Assembly (NCBI GenBank): GCA_033239005.1
Contig: BSQZ01000012.1
Span: forward strand, 292,001 to 356,000
DNA: 64,000 bases
Source: Lamellibrachia satsuma
Lineage: Eukaryota > Annelida > Polychaeta > Sabellida > Siboglinidae
Reading direction: 5' to 3'
This document shows positions 39,061-50,454 of this stretch, in pieces; the stretch's first letter is position 1, and every line of letters starts with the position of its first letter. The position numbers and the translations under genes were made by a program. Below the pieces are notes generated by a model. It was not told the origin of the DNA, made no database searches, and worked only from the letters and a program-made list of their open reading frames with translations.

Positions 39061-40740
39061 GTCCACTGAGTAGCTACAACTCCCGTATACTATATGTCTG
39101 GTGGCTACTGTTTGCATAGCGCCATCATAGAATTTAGATTTAGTTAGATTGCTACGTTAACCTTGAATAAGGCTGTTTTCTGTATTCAAAAGAACATTTT
39201 AGGCTGCATTTTAGTACAGCTACTGTAGAAAGGACTTGTTCAGCTTTTTCCTGATTGAAGTGTGTGTATCCAATCCTAGTCCTCACTGGCGTAAAGTTAA
39301 CCTAGCAATATTATGAAGCAGACATTTACCCTGGCAGCACCAGCAGAGTGTACACCCTTATATACACAGCCTTCAGGTGTGGCCAGTCAGGCAGACTGCA
39401 CTTACTGAAGTGTCAGAGTGAATGAACAGCTGCACCTGTCCCAAAGAATTACTCTTCCTCCATGTAACTTAATGTTCTTAACTATCTGCAGTGAGCCACA
39501 TACGCATGGTTACGACTTTCGCATACCTTTGAAAAAATTATGTAACGGGAAACATAACACAAATAAACTATAATTAAGTAATCAACTTTTATTAAGAAAG
39601 AGCGCCACTTTCAATAAAACTAGAACCTGGTCTTCTCTGTCAATGCTCCATTAACCAGTAACACCTCTTATGACTCATGGAACAGTCACCTTTTCTAAAG
39701 AGGGATACAAAACTGGATGAAATACAAAAGCAGTAGCAACAACTGACAAATGCACAACTGTACTCAGAAATGCGACTACGGTGTGAAGGGTGGTGACGCA
39801 CAATCACGAATGCTGAAACATTGCAACAACTCTAGACTTGGGCTGTATTCATTGGATTAGTGTTTCCTCCAAAATGCTGACAGTCTGTGAGTCCATGTGA
39901 CTGTCAGCAGCCGATGCACACAAAATGCTGACACGACCGTCAAGTCGCTGCATACGCAATAATGACGAGGAGCTTTGCCTGTTATGGAAGAGGGGTGTAC
40001 CCCTTGTCTGTGTCGGACAGCCCCGGTTAAGAGGGCGGTGGGTTCAGGTTCACTAGAATGTCCCAACATTGCAGCGTTGGTGCGCTGAATACAGTAGTTG
40101 CGCTGGCAGTTCGGGCAAGCAAGTGTGAGGTGATCGATTAGTTTGGAAATATATATACTACCACTATTAGATACAATGAAACTTGTTACCTGATAGATAT
40201 AGGAAAACCTGGTAGCCCATAGAAATATCTGGCAGCCCAACTTTTTTTTACAAAATAATGTGTCGAACACAAGAGTTAAAAAAGGATAAAAAAAAAACGT
40301 ATATACACAAACAAGTGTATCAAGTCTTATATACACAAACCTAATCAACAAACAAATGCATCACTCGCTGAGTCTTACATATACATCATCATATATATCA
40401 TCATATACAAACAAATGAGCCCCAGTTCGTTGAGTTTTACATGTACATCATCATCGGTGCGATAGGTGCAGAGCAGGAACCTTCGACTTTTTGCACAATA
40501 CGCCAACGTAACCTGATTTTCTGTTCATTCGCATTGTAACACTTGCGAATGGACAGAATGTTACGTTTCCTACCAAGGTAGTCCATTGCTGCGCAATACT
40601 TTGTATAGTTGAGGCCACAGGATTGATTTAAATGTCATGTCTTGACTAAGATAGCTTCGTCGTATTTTTCTTACGGCATCACGGAGAGTGCCCACTTAAA
40701 ACTCACAGTTTCCAATGCATAAAGTCCCAGGGCAGCTAAT
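39061..40740. other. Intergenic, no recognised gene
   Basis: An open stretch on the minus strand (39857-40351) includes CPNCQRNYC, but I recognise no family and see no splice context. 40320-40440 has a small duplicated block (acaaacaaatg... tacatcatcatat). Confidence 0.4.
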
Positions 40741-40744
40741 CAGA

Positions 40745-41000
40745 ATTGGGAGTCGAAATCGTGATCGGGAAGGGATTCGAAATTGTGATCGGAAGGGAGT
40801 TGAGATCAGGATAGAAAAGGGAGTCAAGACCGGGAAGGAAGTTGAAATCGGGAAGGAAGTCGGGATCGGGAAGAGTTGAAATCGGAATCGGAAAGAGACT
40901 CGAGATCAGGACAGGGAAGGGAGTCGAAATCGGGAAGAGTCGAAATTGGGATCGGAAAGAGATTCAAAATCGGGACAGAAGTGAGTCAAAATCAGGGAGT
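40745..41000. repeat. Degenerate purine-rich minisatellite
   Basis: Imperfect units of about 24-30 bp built on gggagtcgaaatcgggatcg. Strong purine bias on the + strand. Confidence 0.85.
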
Positions 41001-41925
41001 TAAAACACACATATATCAATTTAGTCAACGTTAGCTTATGATTGCATGACAAATGTAAGATACTGCATAGATTTCAAAGTTACTGTTTTCTGGCAGGAAA
41101 TACCCTGGTCCCTGGTTTTGAGCGAACTGTCCCAGTTTCTCTTGTTGTGATTTTAAAGCTATCTAACAGTAAACATCTATCTATTTGTTGCACACAAGGC
41201 TGTTCTATGCAATTGTTATTTATCTGGTCACAAGAATTTCACTTACTATAACGAATGCGTTCGCCACGAACGAAAAGTCAGAGTGGCGAGTTTCACTTTC
41301 GAAAGAATACGTGATTCCGCTAAAAACAACACAAGTTTAGAGGATGAGGGTATCTCCTGCATTTGCCGTTTCTCCACGTGCAGATGTTGACACACATGAA
41401 ATAGCGTGCAGTACATGACTGGAATCATGTGACCGTTTTGGTACACCATAAGCTTTGGCTTGAAATATGGGAGATAGGGGCTGGTTGTATACAGGACATG
41501 TCGTTACAGAGTGGTTTTACGAAAACATAACACGCATATGGAGATACCATCGACAGTAGATGGTTGGAAGTCCACCAGCGGACAAACTGTCCAAAAATCG
41601 GGAGTTAAGAAGACGAAACTAACGAGGTGTAGACATAAACAAATTATTAACCCCCTAAGACTTGTTTGGTATGGCCACATAATATCATTTCAAGCAGAAC
41701 ATTGTTATGTATCGTGAATGAAACATATATAGCATAAGGTTATGCCAAGTAGAAGTTAAACTGGAATTCAGGATTCAACTACAAAAATGTGTTTGGGGCA
41801 AGTTGTTACAATTGTACTGGGGCAAGTTGTTGCAACTGTAACAATGCCAAGGCGAACCCTACGGATGGATCAGCCAATGGGTTGTGTGCTGACAATGACC
41901 GAAAGAAATAAACTTATTTAATCAC
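41001..41925. other. Intergenic, no recognised gene
   Basis: A phrase LRLVWYGHI at about 41662 resembles a LINE RT tail motif (LRWYGH), but too little is present to call it. Repeated ggggcaagttgtt at 41795 and 41819; a related mirrored cttgcccc/ctagttgttaca occurs near 42891 and 43080. Confidence 0.35.
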
Positions 41926-41927
41926 GT

Positions 41928-42058
41928 TTAAAAAAAAATTACAAATATCTCAGAAGGGCAGGTTACACATAAATGATAAATTGTTGGACTCTTGATAAGC
42001 CAATAACTTCCTTGTCCACTTGCCATCTGGGTATTTTGCCTTGAATGGCAATACAGTG
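41928..42058 (+). mobile_element. 3' end of the CR1-like LINE family
   Basis: Matches the 3' end of the 36.7-39.1 kb LINE when that is reverse complemented: frtail wording cagaagggcaggttacacat, then ccttgtccacttgccatctg, then ccttgaatggcaa. A 5'-truncated insertion, the usual outcome of incomplete reverse transcription. Confidence 0.82.
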
Positions 42059-43200
42059 TATTGTTAAATACAGCCATATATTTAAGCAATTCATAAATAT
42101 TGCACAATTCATTGAAATGTGGATGTTCGTTCATGTGAGTGCGTACTTACGTATGTATAGCATTCAATCAAGTAGAAATCGCATTACAGATATATTTCCA
42201 TTCACTATTTCATATTCCATTCAGTAATTAAAGGTGCTTAATCAATTATATTTTTTGCTAGTCTCATTTAAAATTAATTTTGCAAAGAAACCAAACCTAC
42301 CTAGAATCCACTAAAACATGCTAGCTCATTTGTGCAACTTTTATATAAATTTTTTGTGAAATCATCAGACAAACTATTAAATTAGTTAATGCTTATTCAA
42401 ACATTAACTGAAGTGAACAATGATGCAAAATCACGAGGATGGGGGTCACGCTCATGGTCAGCACTGACCCACACAGTGTTTACCATTTTGAATATCCACT
42501 ATTTTGATCCTTACCAGATCTAAAAACTAAAATCAATTATTTCGATGATTTGAACAAAACTAGGCATTTTTTACTAAATCGACTGCAGATGTTACATAAA
42601 CTTTTCACACACTACACATTTGGATACCAATGAACCGGATTTGCAATAGGCTAAATCAGTTGAGGAAGTAGTTTTAATATTAAATTCGCAATTGTCGTCA
42701 TGTAAGAATCCAAGGAATGTGTCCCTACTGATGACTACAAATGAAAAGCTTAATATATGAAGCTGTGAACACGTACAATAGCATTGTCATGCACATTGTG
42801 TATAAGTGTGTATAATCAAATTAATGTAACAAAAATAGCATGAGTGACACTTGCTTTGCGATCCACGAGTTCTTTGCTGATGTAACATCTTGCCCCATTT
42901 ACAGGGCTAGTTGTTACAGTCGACTGCGCCTGGGAAACTTCACATATCTACCTAACTACAATACGGAATATCATTGGTATGGTGCATTTTATTAACACGA
43001 ATAATAAATGTAATGTATACGTTGACAGAAATAATGTATCTAACATACTTTTCACAAAAAAAGTTACTTTAACTGAAAATTGTAACAACTAGCCCCGGTC
43101 TCCTTGTATATGTGTAATACAATGCAATGATTGTATCGAACAGTGTGAACTAATTTGCTCCAACATGTTGCATTCCCAGAGCAAGATGCCGTTGTACCGA
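42059..43200. other. Intergenic, no recognised feature
   Basis: A+T-rich DNA; a short echo of the 3.6/4.5 kb repeat (gacacttgctttgcgatcca) near 42848. Confidence 0.4.
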
Positions 43201-43211
43201 TGCACCTTCAA

Positions 43212-43300
43212 GGCATTTGGTCGCTACAATAGTTACACAAACATTTGGTCGCTATAATAGTTACACAAACATTTGGTCGCTATAATAGTTACACAAACAT
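43212..43300. repeat. 31-bp tandem triplication
   Basis: Three units of acatttggtcgctataatag plus ttacacaa, differing at one base. Confidence 0.92.
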
Positions 43301-43353
43301 AATGGCGTCTGTATAGAAAGTTTTGTAATATAGCGTTTGTTTCATCCGTCAAT

Positions 43354-43557
43354 CTATAATTGGATGCAACAAAATAAAACAGTATACCATAGCCACTTTG
43401 AAATTCTGACTTGAATATTTTTAAGTAGACATTTGAGGCATTTGATGCTCGAAATTAAGGCCTTTTTATCGGCGCCCGCCGATCCAAATGCTTCCGGAAT
43501 TGAGTTTGCCAAAATGTGCAAGTTATTGGCCCCACCCCACTGATTCATCCCGGCGGC
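43354..43557 (-). CDS. Possible short exon of unknown function
   Basis: From an ATG at 43548-43550 in a strong context (gccgccggg before it) the minus strand reads NQWGGANNLHILANSIPEAF and GSAGADKKALISSIKCLKC. The 5' part is CpG-rich, unlike its neighbours, as expected for a gene start. I recognise no family, and no clear donor site fixes the 3' limit. It may be a first exon or chance. Confidence 0.2.
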   Translation of the reverse strand, partial: AAGMNQWGGANNLHILANSIPEAFGSAGADKKALISSIKCLKCLLKNIQVRISKWLWYTVLFCCIQL

Positions 43558-43684
43558 CACGGCCGTGTCGGACTGTATTAGTGGTGTACATTATAGTACT
43601 TACTAATCTGTGCTAATCTGATATAAAATGCAGTTGTACAAACTACTTCGTCCTTGTCAGTGACTGATTGTTACCAAAGACTAA

Positions 43685-44483
43685 GGCCGTGTTCACATAC
43701 AACGTTAATCTGCATTAAGATGCGAATTCCAATTCGGGTAGCGTAATGTGAACACCCTTAATCCGCATTAAGCTACCCGAATTCTAATGCTGGAAAACAT
43801 CTAATTTTTAGCCGAATTACGATGCGGATCAACTAATTTGGCTCTGTTCACATACATCGAGTTAAGCTGGATTAAACCGCCAACCGAATTAGTGCACCAG
43901 AGGGCATGGTGTGCAGGTCATATGCACTCATACAGAGATTACGGGCCCCGGGGGGTACTCCCTATACTGAGGTATACATGTATGTGCCGCGCAAATGCCC
44001 CTGTTTTTGGCCATTTTTCTCTCTCTGTCCGAAGAAAAAAGTAAATTTTCTCTCTTTATGCCCCAATTAAACCTGATAATTCTCTCTTTCATCGAAGAGG
44101 AAATTTTCCAATGAAAACGTTCCGCCCGGGCTTACCTTACACTTAGATATTAGATAAATTGTTCAATAATTCTCTCTTGGTGACCATAAATTTCTTGATT
44201 TCTCTCTCTCTCCATGTGCTCCATGGGACTCTGGCGGCACACCCCCACCACTTTGGTATGGCAGTACCCCCCCCCCCGGCTACGGCCCTCTGTCATGCAG
44301 CAGCGCCGCCATCGCCGAATCAAGGAAAAAGAAGCGTTCACATTGGTTAATCTGCATCCTAATTCACCTGTTTTTTCGCATTAGAATTCGGGTAGCTTAA
44401 TGCGGATTAAGGGTGTTCACACTGCGCTACCCGAAGTAGGATCCGCATCGTAATGCAGATTAACTTTGTATGTGAACCCGGCC
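43685..44483. mobile_element. PIF/Harbinger-like MITE with long TIRs
   Basis: Ends read ggccgtgttcacatacaacg and, from the right, ggccgggttcacatacaaag; the match continues for over 100 bp through ttaatctgcatta and gggtgttcacat-type wording. Flanked by TAA (43682-43684 and 44484-44486), the 3-bp target duplication typical of PIF/Harbinger. Each arm also folds on itself (gggtagcgtaatgtgaacacc against its mirror). No transposase. Another MITE is inserted inside. Confidence 0.82.
43945..44280. mobile_element. 336-bp MITE nested in the Harbinger-like MITE
   Basis: Ends read gccccggggggtactccc and, from the right, a G run then gggtactgccatacc; both continue to tgtgccgc. Flanked by tacgg (43940-43944 and 44281-44285). 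The interior is full of ctctctc and tttctctct stretches. Confidence 0.78.
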
Positions 44484-44489
44484 TAAGTC

Positions 44490-45400
44490 GTGTAGCGGCA
44501 TTTGTGCCGATGACACAAATTAGTGCCAAACGATATAACCAATTGCTGCAGGCGGGACAGGACTAAACAGTAGTAAACCACTTCTGCCAATAGGGCACGG
44601 ACCACAGTCAGAATCCATCCACCATTACATACATAAAGAGTCCCAAGGAAAAATTAATTGTGCAGATAGGGTTTATTTGTGAGAGCAGAAATTGTGTGGA
44701 TGAGTGAGTGAAAGTGATGTTTTTGTGCACAGTAGCATCTAAGCTTTGAAATTATGCCATTTGTCAGTAGGTATACCAGTTGCGTAAGGACACAGTGGCC
44801 GTTAGGCAGGATGTACTCATATTTTGGAAACCAGGGAATTTCATGGCAGAAATGCAGGGGCATCATGCGTTGAAGCAATTTGTGCGAAAAGGAGGTATGT
44901 AATTTTCACGAATTTCACACACCAGGTGTCATAGTAGATGTGTAATTTTCTGTAAATTTTGAAAAAAAATTGTAGGAGAAATTTTCAATGTAGGTACAAG
45001 AACGTTATAATGGTCGTCAATGGGAAAAGTGACTGCGGTCAGTGCCCACAAATTGGCACTTGCATTACGAATTACCCTATAGTATGTTATGCCTGCGTAA
45101 TATATGGAATTAATTATAATAATAGGCCTCGCAACAATATAAAGAACTTCTAAGTAAGCAAAATAAACAAGTTCGTCCGAAACGGCGTATGCCAGCGTAG
45201 TTCGGGTGGCGTTCCGGGGATGTTTCCCAACGAGTTCAGTTATAAATATTAATCAGCTTCCAATGCCAATGGGTGTCGTGTTTTGTTAAGGTCACGTCAA
45301 TATTGATGAGCAACGGAAGGAGCCGACCGGAATTCGATTGGGAGAAACATTTCGTTTCCGGGCGGTGCACGAAGTCGCGCGCGCATTTATCAGCGACGTG
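44490..45400. other. Intergenic, no recognised gene
   Basis: Unremarkable apart from a locally CpG-rich piece at 45180-45400 before the inverted pair. Confidence 0.4.
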
Positions 45401-45404
45401 TTTC

Positions 45405-45503
45405 ACTCACTGACCTATATAATATCTGGACTGGCTGCCCTGCCTAAGTAGTGAAGCCGCGGGATGTCATTAGGCTACTCCCAAGGACCCTCAGTACCCT
45501 GCT
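45405..45503 (+). repeat. Inverted pair, left copy (TATA-like box plus leader)
   Basis: Contains cactgacctatataatatct, then ggactggctgcc, gtgaagcc and caaggaccctc. The reverse complement of 46405-46545 carries the same blocks in the same order. The tatataa box lies about 50-60 bp before a gtgaagcc... open stretch. Might be a promoter-containing repeat or a terminal inverted repeat of a 1.1-kb element. Confidence 0.7.
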
Positions 45504-46257
45504 GCCTAAGCCCAGCTGCTGTGGACAACCAGAATTTAGTGTTGTGTAAATGTACACATTGCTGTTATTCTTCACCTATTTTTTTATTGTCACTTTGTTC
45601 TAAATCACAGAAACAATGCAGTATTTGCTACAATCAATATACAATATGTTTATTTTCCAACATAGAAGAACACAGTGTATAATGAATAGAAGCATACATA
45701 GTGTCACAAATGAAGACCGGTGAAATATCTTGTGCATCTGTATGCACCGGTACATTGTTTGGTTGTTTACAGTACGTGATAACATTATGTAAAATAATAG
45801 TTTAACATTATATTGTGTACAAAATACGACACATAATTATATGAAAAACATAGGCCTAACACTTACTACCATGCAAAACCTACTTCCGTACTTGTAAATA
45901 CTAATGAAATGTCGCATAACATTGTTCTAATTAATCGAAAAGAAATTATGACAATGCAACAATTTGTTAGCACTGACTGGCAGTAAAAACAGTAACTTGT
46001 TGAAAGTGAAGCTGATTATTTGGGTTGCATGTTTTGTTAATCATGTGCAAGTAAGTGCATACCTTTACAAATATCTGGTTAAAGAACACATTATATCACC
46101 ATGTCAGTGATATTAAGCAAGTTTAAATTGTACACAAATTGTAAGCTTACAAGGCCTTAAGATGAATGACATATCATACCAACAGCCACTGGGTGGGCTG
46201 ACTAAAAGCATAGGTGTAAATGGAATGCAAAAATGGTAGGAATTGCATCATTGCACA

Positions 46258-46363
46258 GACGAACGATCTTTCCGGTGCCAATGAAGCTCTTCTGGCTTGA
46301 GTAAACACCATACAACGATCTTTCCGGTGCCAATGAAGCTTTCTGGCTCGAGTAAACACCAAA
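46258..46363. repeat. 52-60 bp direct duplication
   Basis: Two adjacent units of acgatctttccggtgccaat gaagct... gagtaaacacca, with a 2-bp difference and one indel. Lies inside the segment between the inverted pair. Confidence 0.9.
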
Positions 46364-46404
46364 CCACGCCCAAAATGTGAACAAAATTATAATAACAATG
46401 GAGA

Positions 46405-46545
46405 CTTCCGAGGGTCCTTGCCCAAATGTATCCCATCAGTCGCACTACTTCCGCTGGCTTCACTGCCTGTAGTGGCCAGTAGGCAGAAACCCCAAGAGGC
46501 AGCCAGTCCAGATATTATATAGGTCAGTGGTTTCACTGTTCATGT
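46405..46545 (-). repeat. Inverted pair, right copy
   Basis: Mirror of 45405-45503, with about 30 extra bases between ggactggctgcc and the gtgaagcc block. On the minus strand the leader runs into an open stretch of about 70 codons ending at 46248 (MGYIWARTLGSLHCYY); the left copy has a related but shorter one (RLLPRTLSTL). Confidence 0.7.
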
Positions 46546-46559
46546 CGAGCCGCCAGCTT

Positions 46560-47130
46560 CGCTCCGCCGGTCTTCTAACTGTACCCACTGATTTCTAATA
46601 AACATTTTATAGAGATCAGTGACTGTCCCACCCACGTATGGTGCATATTCTGTGACTGCAGCGCCCCGTTGAACGAGTTGCCCGACTGTCATCGCGTCAT
46701 ACGTATTTGAAGTATTTAAAATCCATATTAAAACTCATCTGTTTACGGATGCATTCCCCGCTATGTAATGAATTTTTTTATCGTAATCTGGTATCTCGTG
46801 TTTTATCATTTCTTTATTATAACGTGTTTTTGCTTTATAACATCTTATTACATACGATACAATATACAATGTACTTATCATTTAAACATTTTGTGGGTTC
46901 AGTTCAAGATGGAACTGGGCCAGTTAAACAAATCTGGGCCAGTTCCCAGTTCATTGTTTTGCTAATTTCAGACACTGGTGGCATTAAGCAAACTATTTTC
47001 CCACTGATTAAATTCATGTTAGTAAATTCTTGTCTATTTGCCACACAATTATGACTTCGAATGTCAAAGCCTAAATAATAAACAAGATATTTGATTAGAT
47101 ACAATAACATGACACAAATTACGGGGTTTG
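46560..47130. other. Intergenic, no recognised gene
   Basis: A+T-rich DNA. aactgggccagtt appears as a short mirrored motif near 46913-46945. Open stretches here have no known domain. Confidence 0.45.
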
Positions 47131-47133
47131 TTT

Positions 47134-47320
47134 CATGTTCACATCCTACTCAGACTGCCTTACCATTAGTACATCTGTTCATGTTCACACCCTACTCAGA
47201 CTGCCTTACCATTAGTACATCTGTTTCATGTTCACACCCTACTCAGACTGCCTTACCATTAGTACATCTGTTTCATGTTCACACCGTACTCAGACTGCCT
47301 TACCATTAGTACATCTGTTT
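47134..47320. repeat. 46/47-bp tandem array (4 copies)
   Basis: Units begin catgttcacaccctactcag. The array ends within about 15 bp of the breakpoint of the Tigger fragment. Confidence 0.95.
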
Positions 47321-47334
47321 CATATTATGTATAT

Positions 47335-48010
47335 CTCAAATGCATCGAGATATTTCCTTTTGCTTCTTAAAATGTTCCCAATTTGTGATCGGCCGATATT
47401 GTACCGTTCAGCTAACTGCCGATGCCTTTTGCTATTACTATCTGTGATTACATCGAGCTTTGCTTTTAAACTAAGCTCGTTCCGAACACGCCTTTTCGCT
47501 GTCGCTTCCATTTCGTTTTAGTTCGTTATGCCACTTATTTTGCAACATTTTGCCACCTCTATGGCCTGCTATTCCTGCAAGTGCTCATTGGAGTTTAAGC
47601 AAACAATAGGGCACCTAGTAATACATTGTTAGCGTCGATGTCTGAGCCGTCGACGGCGCCGTGTTTTTCAATAAATTTTACTCAGCATCTAAGCTTAATT
47701 AGGCCTAAAAAATGTTCTTCAAAGTTTTAACTGAAATGACTGGCTTCTTGCATTGTTTTCTGATGTAAACTGGTCACTGTGTAAACACGCCCGCGGCTGC
47801 TTGCCGGCTGTGACTGACCGTAAGTGCGGCGTTAATCTGCGGTCAATCTCGACGTTTTGCAGTGGGTTACTGACCGTATTCCTGAATAGCGAAGTGACCG
47901 GATAAGCAGGACTAACGTCCTATCTTTACTGTACATTTGGGACTGTCCCAGGGTGGCCATAATGGCGGGTGACTGTATTACCGGGTTGACCATAAACCGA
48001 GGTTCCACTG
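47335..48010 (-). mobile_element. Truncated Tigger/pogo-type DNA transposon, 5' part
   Basis: From 48010 leftwards the minus strand begins cagtggaacctcggtttatg, the usual Tigger terminus, next to a TA dinucleotide target site at 48011-48012. A leader of about 500 bp is followed by a transposase start at 47511. The 3' part and the other terminal repeat are missing, the sequence breaking off at a 47-bp array. Confidence 0.82.
47336..47511 (-). pseudogene. Tigger transposase, N-terminal DNA-binding domain
   Basis: Starts MEATAKRRVRNELSLKAKLD and continues AERYNIGRSQIGNILRSKRK, the CENP-B N-terminal helix-turn-helix that pogo/Tigger transposases use to bind their ends. Only about 57 residues remain of a protein normally over 400; the second HTH and the DDE catalytic domain are absent. 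Confidence 0.85.
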
Positions 48011-48239
48011 TATATCACTAAAGTTACTTGACAATAACCATTTATAAATATAGAATATGACAATTTGTGATGAAAACCGTAACATCACGTTACGTCGAGA
48101 GCGAACAATATCGCTCAATAAAACAATAAACGTACTCATGTATAATGAATTATTTGGAGCACATTTCTTCTGCTTTTTGACGCCAATGTGCAGATGGTAC
48201 GTCTATGACTACGTTATTTATTTGCAATACATCTCTGTG

Positions 48240-48970
48240 TCGTAAGTGCAATCCACGCGTACGTTTTCAAGGGTCTAGTCGACCGGTGCCGCCCCTACTG
48301 CCGGGGCGGAGGACGCTGTCTAACCTGTCACATGCGCCTTTGCATGTGTCGTACAGTACGCTGGATTAATTTACTGAACCGAGCGGACATATATAATCCG
48401 CCCGGATAATCCATCACTCCCGCGGAAATTCGTTCCGCCTTGCCGCAGCGGGCGATTCTGTGTAATCAAGCCAAACATTTCGATCCCGCAACAGAAATGC
48501 GGCCGGGAGAAGCGACGTCGCCATGACAACTGCACCGGCGACCCCGCCCATCGCAGCCGCTTTGGCCGCACGTCATAATTGGCGATCATTTTGGCAGCTC
48601 GAGACGCACGATTCATAATCTGCTCGCAGACGAAACAACGATGACGACCCCGAGTGACGACACAAAGCGTCACCTGCAGCACGCGCGCGCGTTTTGCCGA
48701 CGCATGCGCGCGCGTACGCGGCAACAGTTGAGCGGTTGAAACCAAGAGACGAATTCTTTAATTCGCCTTCGACCGTCGGCTAGCGCAAGCGAGTTCGTTT
48801 CAGCGGAGTGTGGATAACGGGTCGTCCTAAAACCGCACAGTCACGCGGGAATATAATACTCCAACAGGGCACGACTTACACGCCGCATGCAGCGTCGCTT
48901 GTCACTACCAGCGTCCCTGTCATTGACAGGGGGCGGGGATGTTTCGAACCAGGCTACATCAAACCACAGG
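48240..48970. promoter_or_regulatory. CpG-island-like block, candidate promoter or first exon
   Basis: By eye the densest CpG region of the window, with ggggcgg, cgcatgcgcgcgcg near 48698 (NRF1-like), ccgccc boxes and a tatataa at 48391. Open on both strands for over 100 codons (minus 48371-48745; plus 48808-49134), but neither protein is recognisable. A tcattgacagggggcggg segment follows at 48920. It could be the start of a gene whose later exons are not apparent. Confidence 0.4.
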
Positions 48971-49039
48971 CAAGTATTTGCGAGTCGTATGATTTTAACA
49001 TTTGCCCTTCTACATACATGTTAAGTTTCAGAAATGCCA

Positions 49040-49165
49040 ATCCAGGAGATTTAGACGTAAATCGGATGGTCTCGGAAAACCGGGGATTTATACGTAAATC
49101 GGAGGTTCTCAGAAAATCGGGGATTTATACGTAAATTGGGTAGTCTTGGAAAATTAGGGACTTGT
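49040..49165. repeat. Imperfect tandem repeat (about 46 bp, 2-3 copies)
   Basis: Units contain ggggatttatacgtaaatcgg with gtctcggaaaa. Directly follows the CpG-rich block. Confidence 0.8.
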
Positions 49166-49279
49166 ATGTAAATCGGGTTTAAGAGAACAAAATATTACAA
49201 AAAGAATACTTTCCATGACAGTAACAACCAGGTTTTATTATCACCAATCACCAACACTTCATATATGATACAAAAGCAC

Positions 49280-49282
<3 letters not shown>

Positions 49283-49323
<41 letters not shown>
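49283..49323. repeat. (TA)n microsatellite
   Basis: About 20 TA units. Confidence 0.95.
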
Positions 49324-49327
<4 letters not shown>

Positions 49328-50450
49328 CAAATAACTCATGAGCTCCAGACATCTGGCACAGAAGAATAACGCCCATGTCGATCTCACATAGAGCATGCAG
49401 GGTGACTTTACCATGCATGACAGGCACATGCCTATAATTTATGAAAACCCTCACACATATATCATAAATCTACCAGAAAAGAATAACGTCCATGTCGATC
49501 TCACAGAGCATGCACAACAGACACAATCCTACACATTTACTGTTGTACCTTCACATAATCCCATGTCGCAACCTTGGCCGACTTGAGAAGATCCTTCACT
49601 GGCACAAAGGAATAGCAAACGCACGCAGGGTGTCGTTGCCGAGCTGTGACCGAGAGTCAGTGTTGACTCAGAAAATCATACTCGAGTCAGCCGGAAATAA
49701 AACCCAATTAGGCTATGCCGAGTTCGCAAAATAACATAGAACAAAAATTTGTTTTGGTTTCACTGAAAATCCAGGAGATTGGTTCTCCTTTCCAGGAGAT
49801 TTGGTGGATTTCCAGGAGTCTCCTGGCGAATGCAGAACTGTGAACCGCTCTGAAGCGTTTTAATTTGTTGCAGAATAATAATGTTTTTAAAGTCAATTTG
49901 TCATATTTTATTTCTTCGTATTTTATTACATTCACCCCTGACCCTGTTGGCATTTCGTAATACACTGCTATTCACACAGTACAGATTACATTCATCAGAA
50001 ACAAGACACCAACAAACTAAGTGACTTAATTTAGTCTTAGACTTAGTCTAAGATACTAGTCTCAGCCTAGCCCGGGCCTAGGCTAAGGTCAGGAACCAAG
50101 TCAAGAAGCAAGAGTCAAGACAATTAACTTGTCACTGACACTGACTACAGGCATACACCCCAGGCACAATATTTTTGAAGCAAAAGTAAGATTTATAGCT
50201 GTTATGCTGGTAGGCAACAAATTCTTAAATCTTAATAGAATATGCCATACGTTTTCACAAAAATCTGGAGAAACTTTTTATGCAAGAGGTCGATATACCA
50301 ATTCACTAACAGTTACTTCATCAAGTCAGTGCAAACAAATTGCTAGAAAAGTTGTTTTTACAATAATCGAACACTAACAACAGAACAGGTACAGTGAAAC
50401 AAGGCTCCCATTTAAATTCTACATAAATACTCGTGTTTGAAAAAGCGTCA
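49324..50450. other. No gene seen
   Basis: A 40-bp block (agaataacg.ccatgtcgatc) is repeated at 49363 and 49477. tccaggaga is repeated three times at 49770-49820. Short palindromic cctagcccgggcctaggc at 50067. Confidence 0.45.
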
Positions 50451-50454
50451 TTAT

